Shown: piece after piece, positions 36,764 through 47,190 of the stretch
Numbering within the stretch: position 1 is the stretch's first letter
Layout of the letters: the number at the start of each line of letters is the position of its first letter
The notes under the pieces: model-generated
The model's database searches: none
Told to the model about the DNA's origin: nothing
Seen by the model: the letters and a program-made list of their open reading frames with translations, nothing else
Translations under genes and position numbers: made by a program
NCBI GenBank assembly: GCA_030267565.1
Contig: BRXU01000009.1
Coordinates: forward strand, 3,110,001-3,174,000
DNA: 64,000 bases
Direction: 5' to 3'
From: Pleodorina starrii
Taxonomy: Eukaryota; Chlorophyta; Chlorophyceae; Chlamydomonadales; Volvocaceae

Positions 36764-39700
36764 ATGCATCTCAATAATTCTTTCATCAAGAAGACCAAGA
36801 AGGGCAGGGTCGTGAAGGTGCGAGTGCCTGGCAAGCGCCAGGGACTTCGGGTGGCGCAAGATTAACCTTCGGGGTCCCGGGGGTCCGGGGTTCCGGCGGC
36901 AGGGTACCGAGGTGTTTCCGCGGCAGCTACCCCTCCCGGGTCCGCGCCAGTTCTCAGCATTGTGGCCCATGCCCATGAACTTTAAATTTCACCAAGATGC
37001 TTTGCACATGCGGCGCAGGTGGTAAAGGAGCGCTACCTCAGGGACGACATATGGTGGGGCTTCGGATGGGGCCTGGGGTGGTGATGCGCTGGGGCCTTAT
37101 GGAGGGGGAATGAAGACGAGGGGGAGGCGGTCTGGCCTTGCTCTCGCTTACGTCTCCATCTGTCGTACATGCAGGAGCGGCTCCCCGCTTGACCCCGACT
37201 GCGACCCCGCCTCCCACAAGCTCAGCGCCGCCGCCCCGCACTACCTGCTCATAGACACCAATGTGGCCCTGCACCAGGTAGCGCCCCGTGGGCTGGGCTG
37301 GGCTGGGGCTGGGGCTGGGCTGAGGCGGGTCTGGGCTGAGGCGGGTCTGGGCTGGGATGGGCTGGGGCGGGTCTGGGCGGGGTGGGGGCGAAACTGGGCG
37401 GGTGGGGGCAAAACTCACGGCGGGGTGGGGGCGAAACTCACTTTTGTTACGCATTACGTAATTACCGTTCTCAGGCTCCGGTCGGCCTATGCGGGGAACC
37501 ACTCTCTCTCCCTCTTCCACACAGCTGACGACGTCCCGTCCCTGGGCCCCCCTGCCCCCTGTGCATGCCCCCCTGATGTCGGGGCCCTCCCTCCCTGCCG
37601 CTGGCCAGTTGGACTTTTTGGAGCACGCGGCCGTTACGGATGTGATCGTGTGCACCACCGTGCTGGAGGAGGTGAGGGGCGGGCTGGCTTTGGGGGGGGG
37701 CTGGGGGGGTGGGGGCTGGGGGGGGGTGGGGCTGGGGGGGTGGGGTATGGGAAACAGTCCAAACATACGGGCTGGGGGCGGCTGGGAGGAGGAATGGTGT
37801 GGGAGGGGGCGAGGCGCGTGGGGGCGTGGGGGCAGGGACGTCGTGGGGGCGTGGCCCGACCCGAACGGAACAGAGAGCCCGCTGTCATCTCTAGCCGGTA
37901 CACCCCTTTCCCCCCCCCGCCATGCCGCATCTTCGTGCCGAGCTCCCATCTCATCCGCCGCCGCTTCGCTTGCCGCCTCCCGTCCTCCTGCCCTCTTCGC
38001 CATCCCCTCTCGGGCCTGCCTGCTGCTACTGCTGCACGCGCCGCCGCTGCGCGCGCTGCCGCTGTTGTTGCCGCTGCCGCTGCTGCTGCCGCTGCTGCCG
38101 CTGCAGGTCCAGCACAAAAACGCGTCCGCGTACCAGCGGCTGCGTGCCGCCTGCGCCGCGCCCGCCAAGCGCTTCTACGTGTTCGCCAACGAGCACCACA
38201 AGGACACGCACGTGGAGGCGCGCGAGGGGGAGTCGCCCAACGACCGCAACGACCGGGCGCTGCGGGTGGCGACACGGTGGTACGGCGAGCGCATACCGCA
38301 GGTGGGGCTGAGGGTTTTAGGGTGGTTTTAGGGTTTTTAGGGTTGAAGGGCTTTTAGGCTTTAGGGACAGAAGGATGACCCGACCCGCAGCCAAGTCACG
38401 GAGGCGGCCAGGTGACGTTGGCTAATGCTGGATTTACATGACACGTTACGTTATCACTTTACAGGAAACGTGGTCAGTTCGCATGGAGTAACGGGTCCGT
38501 TACACGTTACGTGGCCAAAAAGTCTAACGTGGCCCCAGGGGGGGGGTGTAATTGACCAAACGTTGACCCCTCTTCCCCTCACCCCGTTACAGCCAGTACA
38601 ACCTCATTTTAGCATAGTTTTGATTTCCTTCAAGACCAATCGTTCAGTTATGTCATACACTTGGTATCGTCGGCGATCTCCATCGCGTTCCCACTGCGAA
38701 CTTCTCGCCAAACATACTACATGACGAAGGGCAACTCCGCACAAGCGCAGCGGCAGCAGAGCACTGCTCCTATGCTCTATGCTCACGCCAGGCATGTGTC
38801 TGGAATCAAGGCTCCCACGTGTCATGCTGAGTATCGCGTTCGGGGAAGCATTCGCTGGGGCCTTGGCCTGGCGGCCATCACTCAACACTATCACCGAATT
38901 GACCTTCAAATCTGCAAGATAGCGCGCGAGCTCGAAGAGTTCTATATCACGCACGGCCTTGATATCCTCTGCTTGTTTAATGCAATCCCGTGCGCGTATT
39001 TGCTCAGAGAATTGCGTGGTCATGTCCATTTATGAGTAGCTGCCTAAGTGGCCAAAGCTGCTGGGGCACATATAACGAACCGATACAAGGCCAGGCAATT
39101 ATTATGTGTGAATAAAGTCGTCGGCGCTCGACAATGCGTGCCGTACTATTTTCCAAAATAGTACGACCTACAAGCGCACCGGTCCCTCACCACGGTTGGC
39201 ACTCCCAAATAAGTTTTGCTGCCGGCTAGTTCTGCATAAAGTCAACATGGATCTTGACAAGGCGCTGCTGCTTATCGACAAAACACATTGAATAAGGTCG
39301 TCGGCGCTCGACAATGCGTGCCGTACTATTTTCCAAAATAGTACGACCTACAAGCGCACCGGTCCCTCACCACGGTCGGCACTCCCGAATGAGTTTCGCT
39401 GCCGGCTAGTTCTGCATAAAGTCAACATGGATCTTGACAAGGCGCTGCTGCTTTTCGACAAGACACAGTGGTCGGTCAGGCCGAGCTTCCGAGAGCCATG
39501 CCGACGCCGCGCAGGGCCGGCCGCGGTCGCTGCCGCTCGCCGACGCCGCACAACTTTAGTACAATCAATATGCAAACAATGAGCGCGATGAGACCGCCAT
39601 CGAGGGCTTGGCGTACTCTGAGAGCGAGCTCTCGCGCGATGAGGCCGACCTCGGCGCGTCGGGTTCCATTATGGGCAACGACGCTCGCAGGCTTCGTCCT

Positions 39701-42700
39701 AAGGGTTTAATATCGTGTTGGAGTGATGACATGGGCGCTTTGACGTTACCGCCTCAAAACATAGTGTGTACGGACCTCGCGCCAACAGAGATAACGTCCC
39801 CAAAACAGCCCATGTAAATTGGGATCCGTTTGGGCCTGACACTTTACATGTAAACGTGAGGTAACGTAACGTGTCATGTAAATTGGCTATAACGGACCTA
39901 CGGACATACTACCTACGGCGCATGTCGGCTAACCGGTGTGTGTTTCTGTGTGTTTCTGTGTTGTCAAAATGGTATGTGTCTGTCGCAGGACAAGATCCCG
40001 GTCATACTGCTGACCAACGATGTGGCCAACCGCGCGGCCGCGGTCGCGGACGGCCTGCGCGCCATGGGCGTGATGACGTACTGCCGTACGCTACGGCAGG
40101 ACGCCAAGGAGCTGCAGGTAGGTGAGGGATGGGGGTGGGCGGGGCGGGGCGCGGAGGCGGATGGTCGGAAGGTCGGGCGGCGGGGACGACGGCGCGCGCA
40201 TAACCCGTCGTACAGGGTCGTACAGTACGCCAGCGATGACAGCACGAAACGTCATGGACTTACCACGCAACGAAGCACTCTCGCCTACCATGCCCGGGTG
40301 CGAACTCCTCCGAATGACCCTTCGGAGAGCCATCAGCCCACCGTAACAGCACAACAGCGACTTCCGGTCATCTAAGCCGTAACGCCCACATTCCCACACA
40401 GGACCTGGTCGCGGCCGCGGCGGAGGATGAGGCGGAGGACGCGAAGGCGGCGGCGGCGGCGGCCGCCGGCGGCGGCTCGGAGGCCGCAGCCGCCGACGGC
40501 GATGCGGGCGGCAGCGGGCGCGCCGCCAAGCGCAAAAAGTTGTACAGCGAGCACCTGCCGTACAGCGATCTGATGGCGGGCATCAAGTCGGGGCGCTTCC
40601 ACCAGGTTTGGGGGGTTTGGGGGTGTGGGTGTGGGCGGATGGGTGTCTGTGGCGCGTGTGTATGTGTGTATGTGATGGTGGTGGTGCGTGGGGAAGAAGA
40701 GAGAGATAGGTGTGGGTGTGAGGGCGTGGACGTGCGTCTACCTGCCTGACCGAGCCGCCCGCCCCTCGCGCGGTCCTCGGGCGCTGCCCGTTCAGCCTGT
40801 TGGCCTGCCCCCCTCCCGCCTTGTCCCATCCATCCTGCTTTTCCCTCGCCTTCCTTCCTTTCCGGCGCTCCTCCCGGTTCCTGATCGCGTTACCCCTCCC
40901 GCCCCGACCCCACTCGCACCCCACCACACACACACACACACACACACACACCGCACCACCCCCACCCCCCGCAGGGCGGTGGGTGTTAAACATCTCATTG
41001 TTATGTAAAGGAGCACATCCCTCCCTGACCCCCTCCAGGGCGCCCTCCGCGTGAGCCGCTTCAACCCCTTCGAGGGCTGGGTGGCCAGTGAGAGTGTGGG
41101 CGAGGACATCCTCATCAACGGCCGGCTGGACATGAACCGAGCGATAGACGGTGCGTGAACACATCCGCCCCGCCCGGCCCCCCCCCCTGTCCGTCCGTCA
41201 GTCCGTCCGTCGGTCCGTCCGGTTTGTTCGCTGGCCTCCGCGGCGGCGGCTTTATTACACAATACCAACCTTAACCTTTTGCCGTAATGCGACACAACAC
41301 ACGGTTACGGTTACGGCGCGACGCGATGCGACGCGATGCGATGCCGTTTGGTAGCTTGGTGCAATTACGGTACTGCCTGCTGTGCCCCCTGGGCCCCGGC
41401 AGGTGATGTGGTGGCGGTGGAGTTGCTGCCTGAGAGCCAGTGGCGGGCACCCAGCGCAAAGCTGCCCGGGGGAGGAGGGGGTGCCGCAGCAGCCGGCACA
41501 GCAGCAGACAGGAAGGCGGCTGGGAAGGGCGAGGGCGAGGCGGACGGCGAGGTGGAGGAGGAGGAGGGGGTGGACGAGGTCGCGGAGATCTTCCAGGTGG
41601 GCACGGCAGTACGGCGGTACGGCAGTTGGGACGTCGCGGTCGTCGCCGCCGCCGGCGGCGGCGGCTCCCACCGTTAGTCTTGGCTTGCGGCTTGCGGCGG
41701 CCTCCCTCCGAGCCGAGGACCACCTCTTTTGACTAGCGGGCGATGACGGGCTTGTGGAGTTCTGGTTTGGCCAAAAGTGCGGCCATGCGCCCATGCCTCC
41801 AATCTCCTCACCCCCAGAGCCCACACCCACGCTTGCTGGTGGGTCCATTCGCCAGGATCGCCCAGGTTCCCTCCCCTCGTCCCCTGCTGCGATTATAGCC
41901 TTCACCGCTGTTGTCTCATCCCCCTTACCCTTACCATCCCGCCCGCCCGCCTGCGCGGCTGTCTGTGTTGTGGGTGTGTGGGTGCGTGGTGTGAGAGCAG
42001 GTGGCGCCCGGCGAGCACTTCAACGACTCGGCCGGTGCGGGTCGCCGACCCACGGGTCGCGTGGTGGGCGTCATCAAGCGCAACTGGCGCACACGCGGCT
42101 ACTGCGGCAGCCTCAAGCCTCAGCGGGTGCGGGGCGGCGGGGCGGCCAACGTGCTGTTTGTGCCGGTGGAGCGGAGGTACCCCATGATACGGTGAGGGGG
42201 CGAGCTGGGTGCGGCTGGGTACGGATGGGTGGGTGGGTGGGTGGGGTCCCAGAAAGCTTGGCGCCACCATCACGCCCGTTTCCGGCTGTTCCCCCGCCTC
42301 CGCTCCCCCCCCCCCTCGTATATACGGTATGACTCGCACCCACTCCCGCACGTCGCCTCCGTCCCTCCGCTGCGGTATCTTTTCTGTTACCCCCCATCCA
42401 CCCGCTCACCCACCCACTCACCCACCCGCTCTGCCAGCCTGCCCGTTTGGACGGTCATAACCTCATGCTCTCCCTCCCCCGCCCCCGACTTCCCTCTCCC
42501 CCCCGCCCTCCCCGCCCCCCCCCTCCCTGCAGCATCCAGACCCGCCAGGCTGACACGCTGATGGACAAGCGCATCGTGGTGGTGATCGACGGCTGGGAGG
42601 CGGACAGCGCCTACCCGCGGGGCCACTACGTGCGGACGCTGGGGGTCATTGGGGACAAAGACACGGAGACGGTGGGTGTGTATGGGTGGATGGGTGGGTG

Positions 42701-45700
42701 GGTGGATGGGTGCGGCTGGGGATGGCTGGGCTTCAATGGGTGGGAACGCAGACTGGGGGGCGCGGCTGGGTTTGGGCGGAGGGACGGGCGGAGTGACTGA
42801 AATGGGTCGATGGGGTGGAACGGATGCTGCATGTGTGTGCGTGTGTGCTGACGCACGTGCGGGGTCTGGGTGGGGGTGCCTGGGAGCGCGCCAAGCGGTG
42901 TGAAGCGATCCTGCGATCCTGCGATCCTGGACGACCCTGAATACGGCAGCCAGCAGAGCCCGAGGCGCAAATAATCAGCCAGCGCACCCACCGAGCTCAC
43001 TCGGCCGTAAACGAGGAGGGTTGGGGGCAAACCGGCCGCCGCTGCCGTACCGTACTCAAAAAACACCTTCCCCCGCCTTTGCCTTCCCCCGCCCCTCCCC
43101 CCGCCCCTCAGGAGGTGATCCTGATTGAGAACGACATCAACACCAACCCCTTCACGCCCGCCGTACACGCCTGCGTGCCGCCGCTGCCCTGGGCCGTGGG
43201 CCCCTCCGAGCTGTCCGACCCGCGCCGCACCGACCTGCGCCACCTGTGTGTGGCGTCCGTGGACCCGCCCGGCTGCAAGGACATCGACGATGCGCTGCAC
43301 GTCCGGACGCTGCCCAACGGAAACTACGAGGTGGGAGGGTGTGTGTGTGCTTGTGTTGTGAGTGTGCGTGTGCGTCACCTCCGACTCTACCCCCCACCCC
43401 AACTAATTCTTATATAAAGGAGCATATCACTCCCTGACCCCCCACCCCCACCCCCCATACACACGCTTACCCCCCCCCACCCTCTCCCGCCCGCCCTCTC
43501 CCGGTCCTCCCTCCCCTCAGCTGGGAGTGCACATCGCCGATGTGACCCACTTTCTGAAGCCCGCCACCGCCATGGACCTGGAGGCGGCTCAGCGGGCCAC
43601 CACCGTGTACCTGGTGCAGCGGCGCATAGACATGCTGCCCAAGCCGCTCACAGAGGACATTTGCAGCCTAAGGTGGGGGGGGTGGTGGGGGGGAAGAGTA
43701 GGATGAAGTGCACAGGCATGCTGATGAGGTGCATAAGGGTTTAGGGGGAGGTGCATAGGGAGGTGTAGGGCGGGCGTGAGAGGGGATGGGGCCTCGCGCG
43801 CGCGTGACCTCACGCCTCCGCCTCCTCCGCCTCCGCCTCGCCCTGTAGTATTGCTGGGTTCAGGGTCCGTTCGCTAACGCCGTCTCCGGTCCCTCGCTGC
43901 GGTATCATTTTTTTCTTCATATCCCTCCTCTCCCTTTCCCTCTTCCTCCTCTCCCTGCTGCTGTTTACGTCTTTTAGGTGTGACGTGGAGCGGTTGGCGT
44001 TCAGTGTGTTGTGGGAGGTGGACTCTGACGCCCACATCCTGGCCACCAGCTTCACCAAGTCGGTCATCCGGTCGAGGGCCTCACTGACGTACGCGGAGGC
44101 GCAGAGCCGCATAGACGACCCGGCCATGAACGACGAGCTGACGGTCAGCCTCAGGTGGGGGGGGGGCCGGGGGCGGGGGGGCGGGGGCGGGGGCGGGGTG
44201 GGCCGGGGGGGGAAGGCCGTTGGGCTAGTGGGGGCAGCGGGGCGGGGGCGTGTTGATGTCCGTCCTTCGATGAAGATCGGGCCGCACCAGCACCAGCACC
44301 TAGCGCCTGCACCTGCCCTTTTCGCCAGGCACCCCCCGGCCTCTCTCCCCGCGGACCTGTCCTCCACCGCTCCCACCGCGCCCACCGCCCATCCCTCCGA
44401 CTCCTTCCCCCGCAAAGTTTAGAGTTCTCTCACATCATCACATTACCACACCATCCGCACCACCACACACGCCCCGCCCCCGCCCCCGCCCCCTCTCCCC
44501 CGCCCCCCTTCCCAGGACCATGAACAAGCTGGCCAAGATCCTGCGGGCGCGGCGTGCGGCTGCGGGTGCGCTGCAGCTTGCCTCCCCCGAGGTCAAGTTC
44601 ACCATTGACACGGAGACTCACGACCCGCTGGACGTGGGGATGTACCAGGTGGGGCCGCCGAGGGGGGGCGGGCGGGCGGGCGTGTGTATGTGTATGTGCG
44701 TGTGTGTGTGTGTGGGGGGGGGGTTACTGAAGACGATACTGTAGCGGAGGGACGTAGGCGACCGAGAGCGAAGGCGACATACGGAGCTGTGGGTCTGTCC
44801 CTCCCCGCTCCCAAACCCCTTTGGCCACCACCCCGCTCCGGCCAAGCCCTCTAATCCGTCTCTTGTGCTCTTGTCCCCCTCCTTGTTCCCCCCCTGTGCT
44901 CTTGTTCCCCTCCAACAACATCCGCAGTAACTCATTGTTATACCGTATAAAGGAGCATATCACTCCCTGAACCCCCGCTTTACCCACAGGTCCGTGAGAC
45001 CAACCAGATGGTTGAGGAGATGATGTTGTTGGCCAATGTGGCGGTGGCGGAGAAGATCCTGAGGCACTTCGCCTCGTGCTCGCTGCTGAGGAGGCACCAG
45101 ACACCGCCGCCGCGACAGTGAGTGTGCGTGTGTGTGTGGGGGGGCGGGGGGGGGTGTTAGGGTGTTAGGGGGTTATACCGGCGGGTCGTTACTCCGGCGG
45201 TGAGACCGCAGCGGAGGCACGGAGTGGTGGTGGGGCGCGCCCTTGTTGTCCGTATCTCCCGGTGCTGAGGGCGGCAGGGCGGGAGCTGCGGGTGGCGCCC
45301 AGGCAGTCAGAAGTGTGGGGGGGTTATAGGCGAGGGCGGGGAAGCGAGGAGAGAGGAAAAGAGGAAGAGGGGGCTTGCGGGGAGAAAGCAGACAGCAGAG
45401 CGGCGCGCGAAAGCGGGGACTGCACTCATATAACCCCCCGCCCCTCCTCCCCGCCTGCGGCTCAGGTTCGAGCCCATCCTGAAGGCCGCTGCCGCCGCCG
45501 GCTTCTCCATCGACGTCTCCTCCTCCTCCGCCCTGGCTGCCTCCCTGGACGGCGCCACCCGCCCCGACGACCCCTACTTCAACAAGCTGGTGCGCATCAT
45601 GACCACCCGCTGCATGACACAGGTGAGGAGGGGAGGGGAGGGAGGGGACAAGGGAGGGGAGGGGCGGGGACGTTAAGAGGAGCGTTGAGAGGGGGACGCG

Positions 45701-47154
45701 GTGATGTGGTGGTGGCGGTGTCGTCCTCACAGAGGGGAACACAGCGTCAGGCCTCCCGGTTTCGTTCTTGCATTACACAATTCAAACCCCCTGTAACCCC
45801 GCCCCATCCTCCCTCCCCTCCCTCACCCCCCAGGCCCAGTACTTTGGCAGCGGCGACGTGGCCCCCTCCGAGTACCACCACTACGGCCTGGCCTCCGCCC
45901 TGTACACCCACTTCACCTCCCCCATCCGCCGATACGCGGATGTGGTGGTGCACCGGCTGCTGTGGGCGGCCATCGGACTGGAGCCGCTGCCGGACAGCGC
46001 AAGAGACAAGTGCGGACTGGGGGGGGGGGCTGGGGGGCTGGGGAGGGGGTGTGGATTGCGGGGTATGACGGGGGAGGAGGGGAATTGGGGGGCGGGAGAG
46101 TCGGGGAGGGAGAGAGGGGTGAGCGAGGGGGAGGGAGCCGTGTGTGGGGTGATGCTTCGCAGCGGCGGCTGGGCCGCGTTCGCTCACTTCACTCGCACGC
46201 CAGCAAGCCCCGCCCCCGTCCCCCGCCCGGCGCCTGTCCACCGACCCCGCCGCTTGCGGCTCTGTCCCTGCGCATGCCCCCTCATCGCCCATCCCCCCGC
46301 ACCCCGCTGCCCCCCCACTCACCTCCGTCTCCGCCCCCGCCCTGCCAGGGAGGCCCTCCACGCCTGCTCCGACAACCTGAACAAGCGGCACCGCAACGCC
46401 CAGATGGCGGGTCGGGCCTCTGTGGAGCTGCACACCCTCATCTTCTTCAAGAACAGGACCGTGGTGGCGGACGCGAGGGTGACCAAGGTGAGGACGCCGC
46501 GACCACAGCCCCACGCACCCGGCGCAACGCCAGACCCCACCACCCCAACCAACCAAACTACAGCACACGCGGCCCTGTCCTGGTGCACCTAGGCAGGCCG
46601 GGTGGCTGCTGTCTCGCCTCATGCCTCGTTACCATACACGCACCGCGGCCTACATGTGGATACGGTAACACCCCCCGGCCCGCAGTGACTCATTGTTTTA
46701 TAAAGGAGCATATCACTCCCTGACCCCCCGCCCCGCCCCGCTCCCCCCACCGTCACGATGTCATCGCATCCACCCGCCTCCCCTCCTCCGCTCGCCCCGC
46801 TCCGCCCAGGTCAAGGCCAACGGGCTCGTCGTGTTCGTACCAAAGTACGGCATCGAGGGCCCGGTCTACCTGACCGCCCGCGACAAGAACAACGCCGCCA
46901 CCGCCTCCACCTCCGCTGCCGGCGGTGCCAGCGGTGCCGGCGCCAGCCGACCCGCGGGCCAGTCGGGTCAGCAGCAGTTCCTGCTGGACGAGGAGGCGCA
47001 GACGGTCACCTCGGCGGACGGCAGTGTGCGGTTCGCGCTGTTTGACAAGTGTGCGGTGCGCATCTGTGTGGAGGAGGGCGAGGCGCACCGGCGCAGTCTG
47101 GTGCTGAGTCTGGTGGACCGGGGGGAGCTGCCGGAGAGCGAGCGGATGGGGTAA
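36764..47154 (+). CDS. DIS3: DIS3/RRP44, catalytic exosome ribonuclease
   Basis: RNase II-family 3'-5' exonuclease with a PIN endonuclease domain. Twenty exons: 36764-36817, 37019-37053, 37175-37277, 37609-37671, 38107-38301, 39989-40117, 40402-40605, 41039-41150, 41403-41596, 42001-42191, 42533-42671, 43112-43330, 43521-43672, 43978-44154, 44516-44648, 44990-45117, 45466-45622, 45834-46009, 46349-46487, 46810-47154. Phases agree; 1014 residues. Start [18 protein letters not shown] matches the family N-terminus. PIN acidic residues are in [11 protein letters not shown] (D57), VLEE, NDRNDRA and LLTNDVANR (D161). Two cold-shock folds follow, then the RNB domain with [13 protein letters not shown] (D524, D530, D532, D533), [30 protein letters not shown] and an S1 C-terminus. 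An Ala/Gly/Asp-rich insert is in exon 7 and an acidic insert in exon 9. Of three CR3 cysteines only one remains. The stop lies inside a family B-like repeat. Confidence 0.96.
38311..38366 (+). repeat. Interstitial telomere-like TTTTAGGG block
   Basis: Three exact TTTTAGGG units (38315-38322, 38326-38333, 38335-38342) plus degenerate ones, at the 5' end of DIS3 intron 5. A single unit occurs at 17641-17648 in ABCA. Confidence 0.85.
38432..39883. mobile_element. Non-autonomous terminal-inverted-repeat element in DIS3 intron 5
   Basis: The ends are perfect 22-bp inverted repeats: left 38432-38453 starting ATTTACATGACACGTTACGT, right 39862-39883 its exact reverse complement. The similarity continues imperfectly inward for about 20 bp more (TCACTTTACA-like block on both sides). 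The 1.45-kb interior is much AT-richer than surrounding DNA, has many short CGTTAC motifs near both ends, and holds a 180-bp tandem duplication. TTGGCTA occurs just outside the right end and 6 bp outside the left end, a possible but imperfect target-site footprint. No transposase is recognisable; the 141-codon minus frame at 38604-39029 has no known motif. I do not assign a superfamily. Confidence 0.75.
39111..39470 (+). repeat. Exact-period 180-bp tandem duplication inside the intronic element
   Basis: Copies 39111-39290 and 39291-39470 differ at only about nine positions. Each holds a perfect hairpin, CGTACTATTTT and AAAATAGTACG separated by CC (near 39141-39164 and 39321-39344). Confidence 0.95.
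40995..41038 (+). repeat. Intronic repeat family A, at the DIS3 exon-8 acceptor
   Basis: TCATTGTTATGTAAAGGAGC then ACATCCCTCCCTGACCCC runs straight into the CTCCAG acceptor of the exon starting at 41039. Confidence 0.75.
42361..42390 (+). repeat. Family B end in DIS3 intron 10
   Basis: CTCCGCTGCGGTATCTTTTC, near the middle of the intron 42192-42532; the least clearly positioned copy. Confidence 0.55.
43405..43444 (+). repeat. Intronic repeat family A in DIS3 intron 12
   Basis: TATAAAGGAGCATATCACTC followed by CCTGACCCC, sense to DIS3, 75 nt before the acceptor of the exon starting at 43521. Confidence 0.75.
43845..43920 (+). repeat. Family B copy in DIS3 intron 13, acceptor half
   Basis: GTATTGCTGGGTTC, then GGTCCGTTCGCTAACGCCGT (43864-43883), then CGCTGCGGTATCATTTTTTT. 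Closely matches 14703-14775 in ABCA. Confidence 0.75.
44722..44754 (-). repeat. Family B end in DIS3 intron 15, donor half
   Basis: GAAGACGATACTGTAGCGGA, ~75 nt after the donor at 44649. A family A copy closes the same intron at 44931-44989. Confidence 0.55.
44931..44989 (+). repeat. Intronic repeat family A, at the DIS3 exon-16 acceptor
   Basis: CTCATTGTTATACCG, TATAAAGGAGCATATCACTC and CCTGAACCCCC lead into the ACCCACAG acceptor of the exon starting at 44990. Confidence 0.75.
45188..45216 (-). repeat. Family B end in DIS3 intron 16, donor half
   Basis: GTGAGACCGCAGCGGAGGCA, ~75 nt after the donor at 45118. Confidence 0.5.
46689..46730 (+). repeat. Intronic repeat family A in DIS3 intron 19
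   Basis: CTCATTGTTT then TATAAAGGAGCATATCACTC and CCTGACCCCCC, sense to DIS3, about 80 nt before the last acceptor. Confidence 0.75.
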
Positions 47155-47190
47155 AAGGAAAATATCGCAGCGGAGGGAGGAGACGGCGGA
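47152..47190 (-). repeat. Family B copy overlapping the DIS3 stop codon
   Basis: ATATCGCAGCGGAGGGAGGA then GACGGCGG matches the ELMO-gene copy, which begins exactly at a splice donor. Here the shared text begins at the DIS3 stop region (GGGGTAAAAGG). Confidence 0.6.

Noticed and set aside
37110..38357. 415-codon plus frame and the 376-codon minus frame at 37038-38168
   Set aside because: They read through DIS3 introns; only short parts match true DIS3 exons in the correct phase.
38604..39029. 141-codon minus frame inside the TIR element as a transposase
   Set aside because: No catalytic triad, zinc finger or other transposase motif; kept only as part of a non-autonomous element.
39111..39470. 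CRISPR-like array
   Set aside because: Two long abutting copies with no spacers in a eukaryotic intron; a tandem duplication.
45461..45476. tRNA T-arm-like GGTTCGAGCCC
   Set aside because: It is coding sequence of DIS3 exon 17, with no anticodon or acceptor stem around it.
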